Below, one piece after another: positions 9,221-17,739 of a DNA stretch of 57,437 nt; the stretch's first letter is position 1, and every line of letters begins with the position of its first letter. The stretch covers positions 1-57,437 of the forward strand of contig JAAXWX010000007.1 in the NCBI GenBank assembly GCA_013334755.1. The letters are read 5' to 3'. This DNA comes from Chlorobiaceae bacterium (GTDB lineage: Bacteria; Bacteroidota; Chlorobiia; Chlorobiales; Chlorobiaceae). Under the pieces are notes generated by a model. The model was not told where the DNA came from. It made no database searches and was given only the letters and a program-made list of their open reading frames with translations. The position numbers were made by a program, and so were the translations under genes.

Positions 9221-9877
9221 GTGAAGCTTTGCATGACTTATGCTGAGCACTATGCAAAACAGAAAGGTTTTGAACAATCAGTCGTGACTAAAGAACACAC
9301 CCTTATTTTTTTAACCGGGTTCAGCGGATCAGGTAAATCAACAATTGGACCGTTGCTTGCCAACTCACTTGGCTATGAATTTGTTGACCTTGACCAGAGT
9401 ATTGAACAACGTGCAGGTAAAACCATTACCCGGATTTTTGAAGAAAACGGGGAGGAATACTTTCGGGCTCTTGAACTATATGCTCTGAAAGGACTTGCCA
9501 GGCAGAACAACATGGTTATCTCCCTGGGTGGAGGAGTATTGGAAAACAATGAGTCATACGAACTCATCCAGAAATCCGGCACCATGGTCTATCTGAAATC
9601 ACCGTCCAAAACCCTTGCCAGGAGACTCTGCAACAAGAGTGACCGGCCTTTGCTGAAAGGTGAAAAAGGACAAAAACTCTCGCGTGAAGACATAGAGGAG
9701 AAAATCACGACAATCCTTGCCAAACGCGAACCTCGTTATAAAAGTGCCGACATAACCGTAGAGACTGACGTGAAACGCATCGGTTCAACAGTCGAAGAGC
9801 TGACCCGTAAAATAGAACGGCACGTACGGAATGCGTCCTCAACATCCGGTGATCAATACTCAAAAGAGAAGCTGTGA
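9221..9877 (+). CDS. aroK: Shikimate kinase
   Basis: 218 residues from a GTG at 9221 (an ATG at 9233 is an equal alternative). Phosphorylates shikimate at the 3-hydroxyl with ATP in the pathway to chorismate. P-loop GFSGSGKST is at about residues 34-42. The shikimate-binding DLDQSIEQRAG follows, then SLGGGVLE, and the lid region with KSDRPLLKGEKG. The family is usually about 170-190 residues, so the N-terminal 28 residues before the first strand are extra and the true start may be further in. It overlaps aroB by four bases (GTGA), so the two are translationally coupled. Confidence 0.93.
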   Translation: MKLCMTYAEHYAKQKGFEQSVVTKEHTLIFLTGFSGSGKSTIGPLLANSLGYEFVDLDQSIEQRAGKTITRIFEENGEEYFRALELYALKGLARQNNMVISLGGGVLENNESYELIQKSGTMVYLKSPSKTLARRLCNKSDRPLLKGEKGQKLSREDIEEKITTILAKREPRYKSADITVETDVKRIGSTVEELTRKIERHVRNASSTSGDQYSKEKL

Positions 9878-10971
9878 GCACAATAATTGTTGGAACACCG
9901 GTTATCGCCGAACTGGGATCATTCTTCAAAACCCACGGCCTTTCAAAAAAAACCGTACTACTTTTCGATGAGCACACCCGCAAGCTTTTCGGTGGGTCTC
10001 TTCTGAAAACCCTTCATGATGAAGGGTTCGAATGGAAAGAACTGGTCGTCCCGGCTCGGGAAGCTTCGAAAAGCTTCAGCGTCGCCTATCGTCTTTATGG
10101 CGACATGATCAAGGCCGATGTTGACCGGAGCTGGAACCTGCTCGCGGTTGGCGGTGGCGTTATCGGTGACCTTGGCGGGTTTGTCGCTGCAAGCTATTTC
10201 AGGGGAATTCCCGTGATCCAGCTTCCTACCACGCTGCTTGCCATGACAGACAGCTCCATTGGAGGAAAGGTCGCCATCAACCACCCGCTTGGTAAAAATC
10301 TGATCGGCTTCTTTCATCTACCGGAACTTGTTCTGATTGATCCTTCATTCCTTGCAACCCTTCCAAAACGCGAAATCTATGCCGGAATGGCAGAAGTGGT
10401 TAAATACGGCTTCATTGCAGATGAGCCCTTTTTCAGCTTTCTTGAGCTCCATTTCAGTGATATTACAAACCTGAAGGAACCATTCGTGACCGAAGCAATC
10501 AAAAAAAGCGCCTTTATCAAAGCTGATGTCGTGAAAAAGGATTTCAGGGAAACTGAAGGACTTCGGGCGACCCTCAATTTCGGCCATACCTTTGCACATG
10601 GACTTGAAAAGCTTGCTGAGTACCGTTATCTTCGACACGGTGAAGCAGTCACCATCGGCATGGTCTGCGCCCTCTTTTTATCACATCAGCTCGGTTATCT
10701 TGATCACCATTCACTTGAACGCGGGCTCTCTTTGCTGAAAAAGTTCCATTTTCCAAAAGGGCTTCTGAAAAAAAGGTTTCTTGATATCGACAGCGCTCTG
10801 CTCCTTGAAAACATGCTTTCAGACAAAAAAAAGCTGGATAAAAAGCTTCGTTTTGTCCTCCTGAAAAAGCTGGGAGAAGCTTTTCTGCTGGAAGAGAGTA
10901 TTGATGAGAGCCTTGTACTTAAAGCCATTAATGACGGACGTGCATTCTTCAGCCGAAAGGGTGTGCATTGA
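9874..10971 (+). CDS. aroB: 3-dehydroquinate synthase
   Basis: 365-residue NAD- and metal-dependent enzyme converting DAHP to 3-dehydroquinate, the second step of aromatic biosynthesis. The nucleotide-binding GGGVIGDLGGFVAA, the LPTTLLAMTDSSIGGKVAIN block and the metal-ligand stretch with FGHTFAHGLE are all present. It starts at a GTG overlapping the aroK stop, forming an aroK-aroB pair. Its 3' end overlaps the 3' end of the convergent coaX by 23 bases, leaving no room for a terminator between them. Confidence 0.95.
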   Translation: MSTIIVGTPVIAELGSFFKTHGLSKKTVLLFDEHTRKLFGGSLLKTLHDEGFEWKELVVPAREASKSFSVAYRLYGDMIKADVDRSWNLLAVGGGVIGDLGGFVAASYFRGIPVIQLPTTLLAMTDSSIGGKVAINHPLGKNLIGFFHLPELVLIDPSFLATLPKREIYAGMAEVVKYGFIADEPFFSFLELHFSDITNLKEPFVTEAIKKSAFIKADVVKKDFRETEGLRATLNFGHTFAHGLEKLAEYRYLRHGEAVTIGMVCALFLSHQLGYLDHHSLERGLSLLKKFHFPKGLLKKRFLDIDSALLLENMLSDKKKLDKKLRFVLLKKLGEAFLLEESIDESLVLKAINDGRAFFSRKGVH

Positions 10972-11767
10972 GCGAGAAAAGATAGCGGGTACCCCTGAGC
11001 ACCGCAAGTTCTTCAAGCTCGGGAGAAATGTTAAGCATACCCGCAATAAGTGGCGCATTGCCTCCCGTAGCAATCACCCTGATATTCTTCTCATTGTGCT
11101 CGTCATGAAGCCATGTTTTAATTTTGACGAGCAGCCCATCGATACCGGAAACACATCCAAGAGCGATCCCATTCCTGATGCAGTCTACAGTTGAAGATCC
11201 GACAAGGGCTTCCGGACGATCAATACCGACCAGAGGCAGACGTGCGGTATGTTCATGCAAGGCCTTTGCCATGAGATCAAGACCCGGCATAATGAGACCG
11301 CCAAGATAGTCCTGACCGGAACCAAGCACATCAACCGTAATGGCAGTACCAATATCGAGGGCAATAACCGCCTCTCCTGGATAACGCAGACGACTCAAGG
11401 CACAAAGCGCAATGCGGTCAGCTCCAAATGAGCCTGGGGAATCATAGTGCAGAATAAAGGGAAGGTGCATTGATGAGGTGACCATCACAACCTCACCAGT
11501 CAGATGAGAACGAAGGAAACTGCTTATTGGAGCGTCCAGTGAAGGAACAACACTGCAGAGTGCGGCATCACAGAGGTCTGGATATTTCGTGATAAACGGC
11601 GCAAGCTGTGCATCAATGCTCTCCTGACCAAAAAAGGCAAGCGTAGGTACCTTGTGAATTTCAATGCACTCTTCGGCCCTGAAAACCGCAATTGAGGTAG
11701 TAGTGTTGCCTGTTTCAACAACAAGAAGCAGGAAATCAAGAGGCGGTTGTTCGCCGGAAAAATGCAT
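10949..11767 (-). CDS. coaX: Type III pantothenate kinase (CoaX) with Asp-to-Glu change in the first motif
   Basis: 272 residues; phosphorylates pantothenate, the first step of coenzyme A synthesis. Shows the ASKHA-fold motifs of CoaX: the GADRIAL stretch, ALDIGTAITVD, IMPGLDLMAKALHEHTA and a C-terminal VIATGGNA. The N-terminal phosphate motif, normally D-x-G-N-T, reads ETGNT with Glu at about residue 18 (codon 11714-11716). This position is catalytic in characterised members, so activity could be altered. It is convergent with aroB (23-base overlap) and is followed upstream by an unknown membrane protein gene 24 bases away. Confidence 0.85.
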   Translation of the reverse strand: MHFSGEQPPLDFLLLVVETGNTTTSIAVFRAEECIEIHKVPTLAFFGQESIDAQLAPFITKYPDLCDAALCSVVPSLDAPISSFLRSHLTGEVVMVTSSMHLPFILHYDSPGSFGADRIALCALSRLRYPGEAVIALDIGTAITVDVLGSGQDYLGGLIMPGLDLMAKALHEHTARLPLVGIDRPEALVGSSTVDCIRNGIALGCVSGIDGLLVKIKTWLHDEHNEKNIRVIATGGNAPLIAGMLNISPELEELAVLRGTRYLFSLNAHPFG

Positions 11768-11791
11768 AATCGTATATCCTTAATAAAAAAA

Positions 11792-12298
11792 TCAGCGAAG
11801 CTTTGCTTCAATTCCGGTTCTCCTGGAAAGGTCAGAAAGAAAACGCTTGTAACCTGGAAGGTTTGTTGTAACAAAAAGAGAGTCCCTGAGAGGAGACTTT
11901 ACGGCAACAATAAAGATTTTCGGTGGAGGATTATAGGTGATACTCTCCTGATAAATTGACTTAATATCAGCAATTCCAAGTTTTTTTTCGTTGCCTTTAC
12001 GATCAAGATAGAGCAGTGTATCACCTGAAATTTTTATAGAATCACCATCCTGTCCGTGCTCCCCGGCAAAACGGGTATTATAGAAATTGGGTCCGCCAAG
12101 CGATACAGTAGTGAACAGAACAAGCAGTGTGGTTTTCCAGAAACAGCCAAGGTCAACACCGTAGGAAAATTTACCATACCGATAAAAAACAGCCCACACA
12201 AGACCAAGAAAAAGCATGCCGAAAGACCAGGTCGCGATGAAATAGTAATCAAGCCACAGGGCAGGATAGCTCATGGGATATTGAAAAACCTCAGGCAT
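11792..12298 (-). CDS. Two-helix membrane protein of unknown function
   Basis: 168 residues. Two hydrophobic segments lie at about residues 20-40 and 55-72, leaving a C-terminal part of about 95 residues that contains a short beta-rich stretch ([18 protein letters not shown], then [19 protein letters not shown]) reminiscent of a PH-like or bPH domain. That comparison is by eye only. The gene ends 24 bases before coaX, which suggests co-transcription. No enzyme motif is visible. Confidence 0.6.
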   Translation of the reverse strand: MPEVFQYPMSYPALWLDYYFIATWSFGMLFLGLVWAVFYRYGKFSYGVDLGCFWKTTLLVLFTTVSLGGPNFYNTRFAGEHGQDGDSIKISGDTLLYLDRKGNEKKLGIADIKSIYQESITYNPPPKIFIVAVKSPLRDSLFVTTNLPGYKRFLSDLSRRTGIEAKLR

Positions 12299-12417
12299 AT
12301 CGGTATGGGTTATTTTTTCATATTAAGGGTATACGGATGCTAAAAATAAGGCATAACTTAACGTTTGCAATAAAAAAAGTGCATTCCGGCACCACAACGA
12401 TAAACTCTTTATATCTT

Positions 12418-12837
12418 ATGAAATCGTACCATAAGGAACTTTTGATGCATGTGCCTGCAAGAATGGATTTCATAAACATTACGGGCGATGTCGAACATAC
12501 TCTCAAGGAGAGTAATATAGAAGAGGGACTCTGCCTCGTCAATGCAATGAACATAACAGCATCGGTTTTTATCAATGATGATGAACCCGGTTTGCATCAT
12601 GACTATAAACGCTGGCTTGAGGAACTTGCACCGCATGATCCTCTCAGCCGATATCGTCACAACCTTACAGGCGAAGATAACGGTGATGCCCATCATAAAC
12701 GGCAGATTATGGGACGGGAAGTCGTTATTGCAGTTACAAAAGGCAAATTGCATTTAGGAACATGGGAACAAATCTTCTACGGGGAATTCGACGGTATGAG
12801 AAAGAAGCGGGTACTTGTCAAGATTATCGGTGAATGA
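12418..12837 (+). CDS. YjbQ/UPF0047 family protein
   Basis: 139 residues from the ATG at 12418. Belongs by pattern to the YjbQ (UPF0047) family, some members of which have thiamine-phosphate synthase side activity. Visible are the [14 protein letters not shown] start, [32 protein letters not shown], the [20 protein letters not shown] block and [13 protein letters not shown] near the end. The usual His-Thr-Thr-Ala stretch after the central strand reads NITA here, while the later histidines are kept. It is divergent from the membrane-protein gene at 12298. A strong hairpin follows its stop. Confidence 0.85.
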   Translation: MKSYHKELLMHVPARMDFINITGDVEHTLKESNIEEGLCLVNAMNITASVFINDDEPGLHHDYKRWLEELAPHDPLSRYRHNLTGEDNGDAHHKRQIMGREVVIAVTKGKLHLGTWEQIFYGEFDGMRKKRVLVKIIGE

Positions 12838-12880
12838 GCGATATCATGAATACTCCTTTTCGTTAACAGCTCATTCCTTA

Positions 12881-12904
12881 TGCAGAAAAATCCGTTTTTC
12901 TGCA
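12881..12904 (+). terminator. Hairpin after the YjbQ-family gene
   Basis: A perfect 10-bp inverted repeat (12881-12890 with 12895-12904) with a 4-base loop, whose 3' arm contains five T. It lies 43 bases after the YjbQ-family stop. It can act on the plus strand, and possibly on the minus strand beyond the glutamine synthetase terminator. Confidence 0.55.
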
Positions 12905-12907
12905 TAC

Positions 12908-12948
12908 AAAAACACAAAAGGCCCGCAAACGCGAACCTCTTGTGTTTT
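12908..12948 (-). terminator. Intrinsic terminator of the glutamine synthetase gene
   Basis: AAAACACAA (12909-12917) pairs with TTGTGTTTT (12940-12948). The stem continues past one mismatch with AGG/CCT and an inner CGC/GCG. On the minus strand the arm ends in a T run. It begins 16 bases after the glutamine synthetase stop codon. Confidence 0.75.
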
Positions 12949-12963
12949 ACGATAGACTTGGAC

Positions 12964-15108
12964 TCAGTGCTCAAACAGCATTTCAGAATAGGTAGGAAGC
13001 TGCCAGCGGCTACGGTCAACAATCTGTTCGAGACTGTCGGCGACGGCGCGCACCTTGTTCATCAACGGCAGAAGTTCATCAGCGCAGTAATCAGCCTTGT
13101 CGAACTCTGTTGCCAGTGTCTCGATTTTCTCGACAGCTTCATCAAGCTCTGCTGTCAGGTCAATCAGTGTTGAAAAACTCTCAGCAAGCAATTTCAGATT
13201 ACCTGCCTGACTCTGGAGCGCCTTGTCGGAAAGACCGATTGCATCAGCCGCAGAGAGCAGATTATTGAAGGAGTTGCCAAGATCACCCTGATACTCAGAA
13301 ACATCGGGAATGACAAAGGTCTTCAGCATGAGTTGCAGGGTACGGGCCTCAATGTCAATACCCTTGACATAACGTTCGAGACGTATATGCAAACGGGAAT
13401 TGGTCTCCTCTGCAGTCAGAACGCCATATTTGATAAAGAGATCCTGAACATCCTTCTTGAGCAGTACTCTTAGCGACTGCGGTGTATTCTTCAGGTTAGG
13501 CAAGCCTCTCTCTTTGGCCGCCTGCTGAAGGGCATCGCTGTAGTTATCTCCCTGGTAACGGATCGGCTTGGTCGCAGTGATCTGTTCGCGAAGGGTTTCA
13601 AGAATTGCTGCATCCCGCTCTTTTCCAGCTTTGATTTTAGCCAGTATAGCATCCGCAATCTCGTCAACAGCTTCAGCCATGAGGGTGTTGAGCACCATGT
13701 TCGGTACTGAGGCTGCCTGTGAAGAGCCGACAGCGCGGAACTCAAACTTGTTACCGGTAAAGGCGAATGGTGATGTCCGGTTACGGTCTGTATAATCCTT
13801 GTTGACAACCGGCACCTGTGAAAGTCCGAGGTTGAGTACCTGTTTTTCCGTTTTCAGATCAACCTTGCCGCTTTCGATTGCATCAAGAACCCTTTCAAGC
13901 AACTCGCCAAGGAAAACAGTTACGACAGCCGGAGGAGCCTCATTGGCACCAAGACGGTGATCGTTACCCATACTCGCAATGGACATTCTCAGAACATCGG
14001 CTCTTTTGAAGACACCTTTGAGAACGGCAACAAGGAAAACAAGGAAGTGAACATTCTTTTCAGGAGTATCACCTGGATCAAGAAGATTGATACCGGTATC
14101 AGTACCGATCGACCAGTTATTGTGCTTGCCTGAACCGTTGATACCGGCAAAAGGCTTTTCAGCAAGAAGCAGGGCAAAACCTTTCTTATCGGCAATCTTT
14201 CTCATTACCTCCATGACCAGCAGGTTATGGTCAACAGCGATATTGGCTTCTTCAAAAATCGGAGCAATTTCAAACTGGTGAGGTGCAACCTCATTATGAC
14301 GGGTCTTGGCTGGAATGCCGAGCAGATAAAGCTCATGTTCAACATCCTGCATGAACTCAAGTACACGGTCAGGAATCGATCCGAAATAGTGATCCTCAAG
14401 CTGCTGACCTTTTGGCGGGAGAGCACCAAGCAAGGTCCGGCCGCACATGACAAGGTCAGGGCGCTCGGAATAGAATTTCTTGTCGATAAGGAAATATTCC
14501 TGCTCACAGCCAGCGAAAGTTTTTACGCGTGAGACACCAGTAACACCAAGCACCTCAAGAAGCCTGATGGCCGACTTGCTGACAGCTTCCATGGAACGCA
14601 AAAGCGGAGTTTTCGCATCAAGCGCTTCGCCATGGTAAGAGATAAAGACCGTTGGAATACAAAGAGTCAGGTCTTTTCCACCTTTCATGAGGAATGCTGG
14701 ACTGGATGGATCCCATGCGGTATAGCCACGAGCTTCGAAAGTGGTCCGCATTCCGCCTGAAGGAAAGCTTGATGCATCAGGCTCTCCCTGAATAAGCTGT
14801 TCACCGGAAAATCGCTCGATAGGAGTACCATCGCGATCAATCGACAAAAATGCATCATGTTTCTCAGCCGTAGAACCGGTCATCGGCTGGAACCAATGGG
14901 TGTAGTGGGTTGCACCGTTTTCCATAGCCCACTCTTTCATGCCATGGGCAACAACTCCGGCAATTTCGCCGGTAATTTTTTTACCCGCCTTGATGGTATC
15001 CTGCAATGCGGCAAACTCCTCTTTGGGAAGTTTTGCACGCATGGCTTTTTGATCAAATGTCAACGAACCAAAATAGGTGGAGACTGGGATTTTACTATCG
15101 CTGTTCAA
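12964..15108 (-). CDS. glnN: Glutamine synthetase type III
   Basis: 714 residues from a TTG start at 15108. That start is chosen because a perfect AAGGAGG (15120-15114) lies five bases upstream; longer ATG frames reach back into the preceding regulator gene and lack such a site. Makes glutamine from glutamate, ammonia and ATP. Type III is shown by the length (about 700), the N-terminal SKIPVSTYFGSLTFDQKAMR block, the EVAPHQFEIAPIFEEANIA catalytic stretch, NGSGKHNNWSIGT and the long C-terminal extension. It lies 70 bases behind a Lrp-family regulator on the same strand, which suggests control by nitrogen or amino-acid status. Confidence 0.93.
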   Translation of the reverse strand: MNSDSKIPVSTYFGSLTFDQKAMRAKLPKEEFAALQDTIKAGKKITGEIAGVVAHGMKEWAMENGATHYTHWFQPMTGSTAEKHDAFLSIDRDGTPIERFSGEQLIQGEPDASSFPSGGMRTTFEARGYTAWDPSSPAFLMKGGKDLTLCIPTVFISYHGEALDAKTPLLRSMEAVSKSAIRLLEVLGVTGVSRVKTFAGCEQEYFLIDKKFYSERPDLVMCGRTLLGALPPKGQQLEDHYFGSIPDRVLEFMQDVEHELYLLGIPAKTRHNEVAPHQFEIAPIFEEANIAVDHNLLVMEVMRKIADKKGFALLLAEKPFAGINGSGKHNNWSIGTDTGINLLDPGDTPEKNVHFLVFLVAVLKGVFKRADVLRMSIASMGNDHRLGANEAPPAVVTVFLGELLERVLDAIESGKVDLKTEKQVLNLGLSQVPVVNKDYTDRNRTSPFAFTGNKFEFRAVGSSQAASVPNMVLNTLMAEAVDEIADAILAKIKAGKERDAAILETLREQITATKPIRYQGDNYSDALQQAAKERGLPNLKNTPQSLRVLLKKDVQDLFIKYGVLTAEETNSRLHIRLERYVKGIDIEARTLQLMLKTFVIPDVSEYQGDLGNSFNNLLSAADAIGLSDKALQSQAGNLKLLAESFSTLIDLTAELDEAVEKIETLATEFDKADYCADELLPLMNKVRAVADSLEQIVDRSRWQLPTYSEMLFEH

Positions 15109-15178
15109 ATGAACCTCCTTGTTGATTTGCAATGATGTAGCTGAATTAACCTCAAAAAAAAATGAAAACTGATTACTG

Positions 15179-15703
15179 TTACTTTCTCGATTTCTTTTCA
15201 TCAAACGTTATGAGCACCTGCCGGTCCTGAAGATTATTGCGAACGATTTCCGCACTGATCTTTTTGTTTTTCTTCAGCTGACTCAGCACAAAGCTTGTAT
15301 TGGTTCCAAGAACGCCCGGCCAGCTCTGTATTCTTGAAAGAAACTGTTCAAGAGATGCTGTATTGTGGGTCATAACCTTTAAAATATGAGAGCCCTCACC
15401 GGTAACTGAAAAACACTCCATGATCTCATCTTCTTTCATCACATGCTCCATAAATGACTTATAGTGCTTGGACGAATCGATTCTTACCCTTACAAACGCA
15501 TGAATATCAAAGCCAAGCTGCCGTTCATCAACTTCCATGGTAAAGCCTTTGATGATACCGCTTCTCTGCAGCTTGTCAAGCCGTTCACTTACAGACGGTA
15601 TTGAAAGACCGACGACCTCAGCAAGTTCACTCAAGCGAACTCGACCGTTTTCTCCAAGTGATTCAATAAGTTTAAGATCGATCAGATCAAGATGACCGGA
15701 CAT
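15179..15703 (-). CDS. Lrp/AsnC family transcriptional regulator
   Basis: About 174 residues from the ATG at 15703 (MSGHLDLIDLKLIESL); an in-frame TTG at 15742 is an alternative. The N-terminal winged helix-turn-helix reads RVRLSELAEVVGLSIPSVSERLDKLQRSGII. The C-terminal RAM/AsnC ligand domain follows (FVRVRIDSS..., then MECFSVTGEGSHILKV). It precedes glutamine synthetase III by 70 bases on the same strand, making local control of nitrogen assimilation the most likely role. The effector amino acid cannot be predicted. The last 25 residues are a basic tail. Confidence 0.9.
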   Translation of the reverse strand: MSGHLDLIDLKLIESLGENGRVRLSELAEVVGLSIPSVSERLDKLQRSGIIKGFTMEVDERQLGFDIHAFVRVRIDSSKHYKSFMEHVMKEDEIMECFSVTGEGSHILKVMTHNTASLEQFLSRIQSWPGVLGTNTSFVLSQLKKNKKISAEIVRNNLQDRQVLITFDEKKSRK

Positions 15704-16208
15704 AGCATTACTGTTTAAATCAATTTTAAAGAAATTACACAATTATAAGAAATAAACAACCATCCTCTTTAATATTAGAAAGTTTTTCGGCAAATATCTT
15801 AACAAATTTAGGGCGAAGCCCTTCAGTACGGTGTTACTGCCTATTCCAAAAGCAGTTGAGGGATTATCCTCCTTTTTTACACATTCTTCAAAAATATCTG
15901 CAGCATGTTTCAAAATTATATATTCACCAGGCGCGATTACCGCGCAATACCTGTTCATTCAGTGCTTGCCAGGCATGTCATCAGAACATCGAATGCTCTT
16001 ACAATTGAAAATATTTCAATATCTTGTGCCCAGCTTGAAAATAGAGAGTTTTGACCATGGGAAAAAGCGCATCTCTTCTTCGTCGAGTTGAATGTTATAT
16101 CCCCGAGCATAAGCTAAATTGTTTCCCAAGACGGCAGAAGTAATGCGTTAGAAACAGAATAACAGAATATAAAGAAAGAATTTAAAGCGACTGAGACTTT
16201 TAACAAAC
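15704..16208. other. Intergenic region between divergent lrp and crtQ
   Basis: About 500 bases. It must hold the promoters of the Lrp-type regulator (minus) and the carotene desaturase (plus). A 71-codon minus-strand frame at 15743-15958 exists but has no recognisable similarity or clear ribosome site. No terminator, repeat or RNA gene was recognised. Confidence 0.4.
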
Positions 16209-17570
16209 ATGAAAATAGCAATTTTCGGGGCAGGAGTTGCAGGCCTTAGTGCAGCAATAGAACTGGTAGACCGTGGACATAGTGTTGAGATTTACGAAAA
16301 ACGCAAAGTACTTGGTGGCAAGGTTTCTGTCTGGAAGGATAGTGACGGAGACTCCATAGAATCCGGACTGCATATTGTTTTCGGGGGTTATGAACAACTT
16401 CAGCAATACCTCAAAAGAGTTGGTGCTGAGGATAATTATCAGTGGAAAGATCATACGCTGATCTATGCCGAACAGGACGGAAAACAGTCGTTTTTCAAAA
16501 AAGCAAAACTGCCGAGCCCATGGGCTGAGGTCATTGGCGGTCTTCAGACTGATTTTCTCACCATGTGGGATAAAATTTCGCTGATCAAGGGCTTGTACCC
16601 TGCCCTTACTGGCAATGAACAGTATTTCCGAAGCCAGGACCATATGACCTATTCTGAATGGCACCGGCTTCGTGGAGCTTCCGAGCATTCGTTGCAGAAG
16701 CTGTGGAGGGCCATCGCACTTGCAATGAATTTCATTGAACCTAACATCATCAGTGCTCGGCCGATGATCACCATTTTCAAATACTTCGGCACCAATTACA
16801 CTGCAACTAAATTTGCCTTTTTCCGCAAAAATCCAGGTGATTCGATGATTGAGCCGATGCGGCAATATATTCAAAGCAAGGGTGGACGTATTTTTGTTGA
16901 TGCAAAACTGAACAGATTTGAACTGAACAGTGATGAAACCATTAAAGAGGCCGTCCTGCAGGATGGCCATAAAATTGAAGCTGATGCCTATATTTCTGCC
17001 ATCCCTGTTCACAACATTAAAACTATTGTACCGCAACAGTGGCTCGCCCATAAATATTTCCGCAATCTCCACGAGTTCGTCGGCAGTCCGGTAGCAAATT
17101 GTCAGCTCTGGTTCGACCGAAAAATCACCGACACCGATAATCTCATGTTTTCACAGAGCACAATTTTCGCCACATTTGCCGATGTGTCTATCACCTGTCC
17201 TGATGACTTCCAGAGCGGTACAGGCACGGCAAACGGCGGCAGCGTCATGAGTCTGGTGCTTGCACCTGCGCACCAACTGATGGATATGCCAAACGAGGTC
17301 ATTATTGAGCTTGTCATGAAAGACATTCACGACCGGTTCCCAAAATCCCGTAATGCGACACTACTCAAATCAACCATTGTCAAAATTCCCCAGTCAGTCT
17401 ACAAGGCTGTGCCCGATGTTGATAAATTCCGTCCAGACCAGATCAGCCCGGTCAAAAACTTTTTCCTTGCCGGTGATTACACCGACCAGCACTATCTGGC
17501 CTCCATGGAAGGGGCCGCACTAAGCGGAAAACTGGTTGCAGAAAAGCTTCTTATCAGGTTCGGCAACTGA
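16209..17570 (+). CDS. crtQ: Carotene desaturase, CrtQ-type (zeta-carotene desaturase)
   Basis: 453-residue flavoprotein with an N-terminal FAD-binding Rossmann motif (IFGAGVAGLSAAIEL, then YEKRKVLGGKVSVWKDSDG). The C-terminal FAD stretch is typical of plant/cyanobacterial-type desaturases (FFLAGDYTDQHYLASMEGA). It is of the CrtP/CrtQ group rather than bacterial CrtI. Green sulfur bacteria use CrtP, CrtH and CrtQ to reach lycopene. I assign CrtQ over CrtP from overall sequence feel and from what I recall of crtQ lying near glnN, csmH and bshB genes in Chlorobaculum, so P versus Q is the main uncertainty. A terminator follows and it seems monocistronic. Confidence 0.75.
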   Translation: MKIAIFGAGVAGLSAAIELVDRGHSVEIYEKRKVLGGKVSVWKDSDGDSIESGLHIVFGGYEQLQQYLKRVGAEDNYQWKDHTLIYAEQDGKQSFFKKAKLPSPWAEVIGGLQTDFLTMWDKISLIKGLYPALTGNEQYFRSQDHMTYSEWHRLRGASEHSLQKLWRAIALAMNFIEPNIISARPMITIFKYFGTNYTATKFAFFRKNPGDSMIEPMRQYIQSKGGRIFVDAKLNRFELNSDETIKEAVLQDGHKIEADAYISAIPVHNIKTIVPQQWLAHKYFRNLHEFVGSPVANCQLWFDRKITDTDNLMFSQSTIFATFADVSITCPDDFQSGTGTANGGSVMSLVLAPAHQLMDMPNEVIIELVMKDIHDRFPKSRNATLLKSTIVKIPQSVYKAVPDVDKFRPDQISPVKNFFLAGDYTDQHYLASMEGAALSGKLVAEKLLIRFGN

Positions 17571-17586
17571 GATACTTTTTCTCATA

Positions 17587-17612
17587 CAAAAGCCTTCAAA
17601 AGAAGGCTTTTG
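17587..17612 (+). terminator. Terminator after crtQ
   Basis: Perfect 11-bp inverted repeat CAAAAGCCTTC (17587-17597) and its complement (17602-17612) with an AAAA loop. The 3' arm carries four T. It begins 16 bases after the crtQ stop codon. Confidence 0.8.
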
Positions 17613-17739
17613 TCATAAACTGCACTCCCCCTTAACCAACCTGTAATCTTGGTTGAACGATTTTCATAAGTAAAAAGGTTATACAATACATACGGTAAAA
17701 CGATCTTTGCAGGAACAAACCTCTCAGCTTCAACCATAC

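Noticed and set aside
15743-15958. 71-codon minus-strand frame between lrp and crtQ
   Set aside because: No similarity, no clear ribosome site, and it occupies the region where two divergent promoters are needed.
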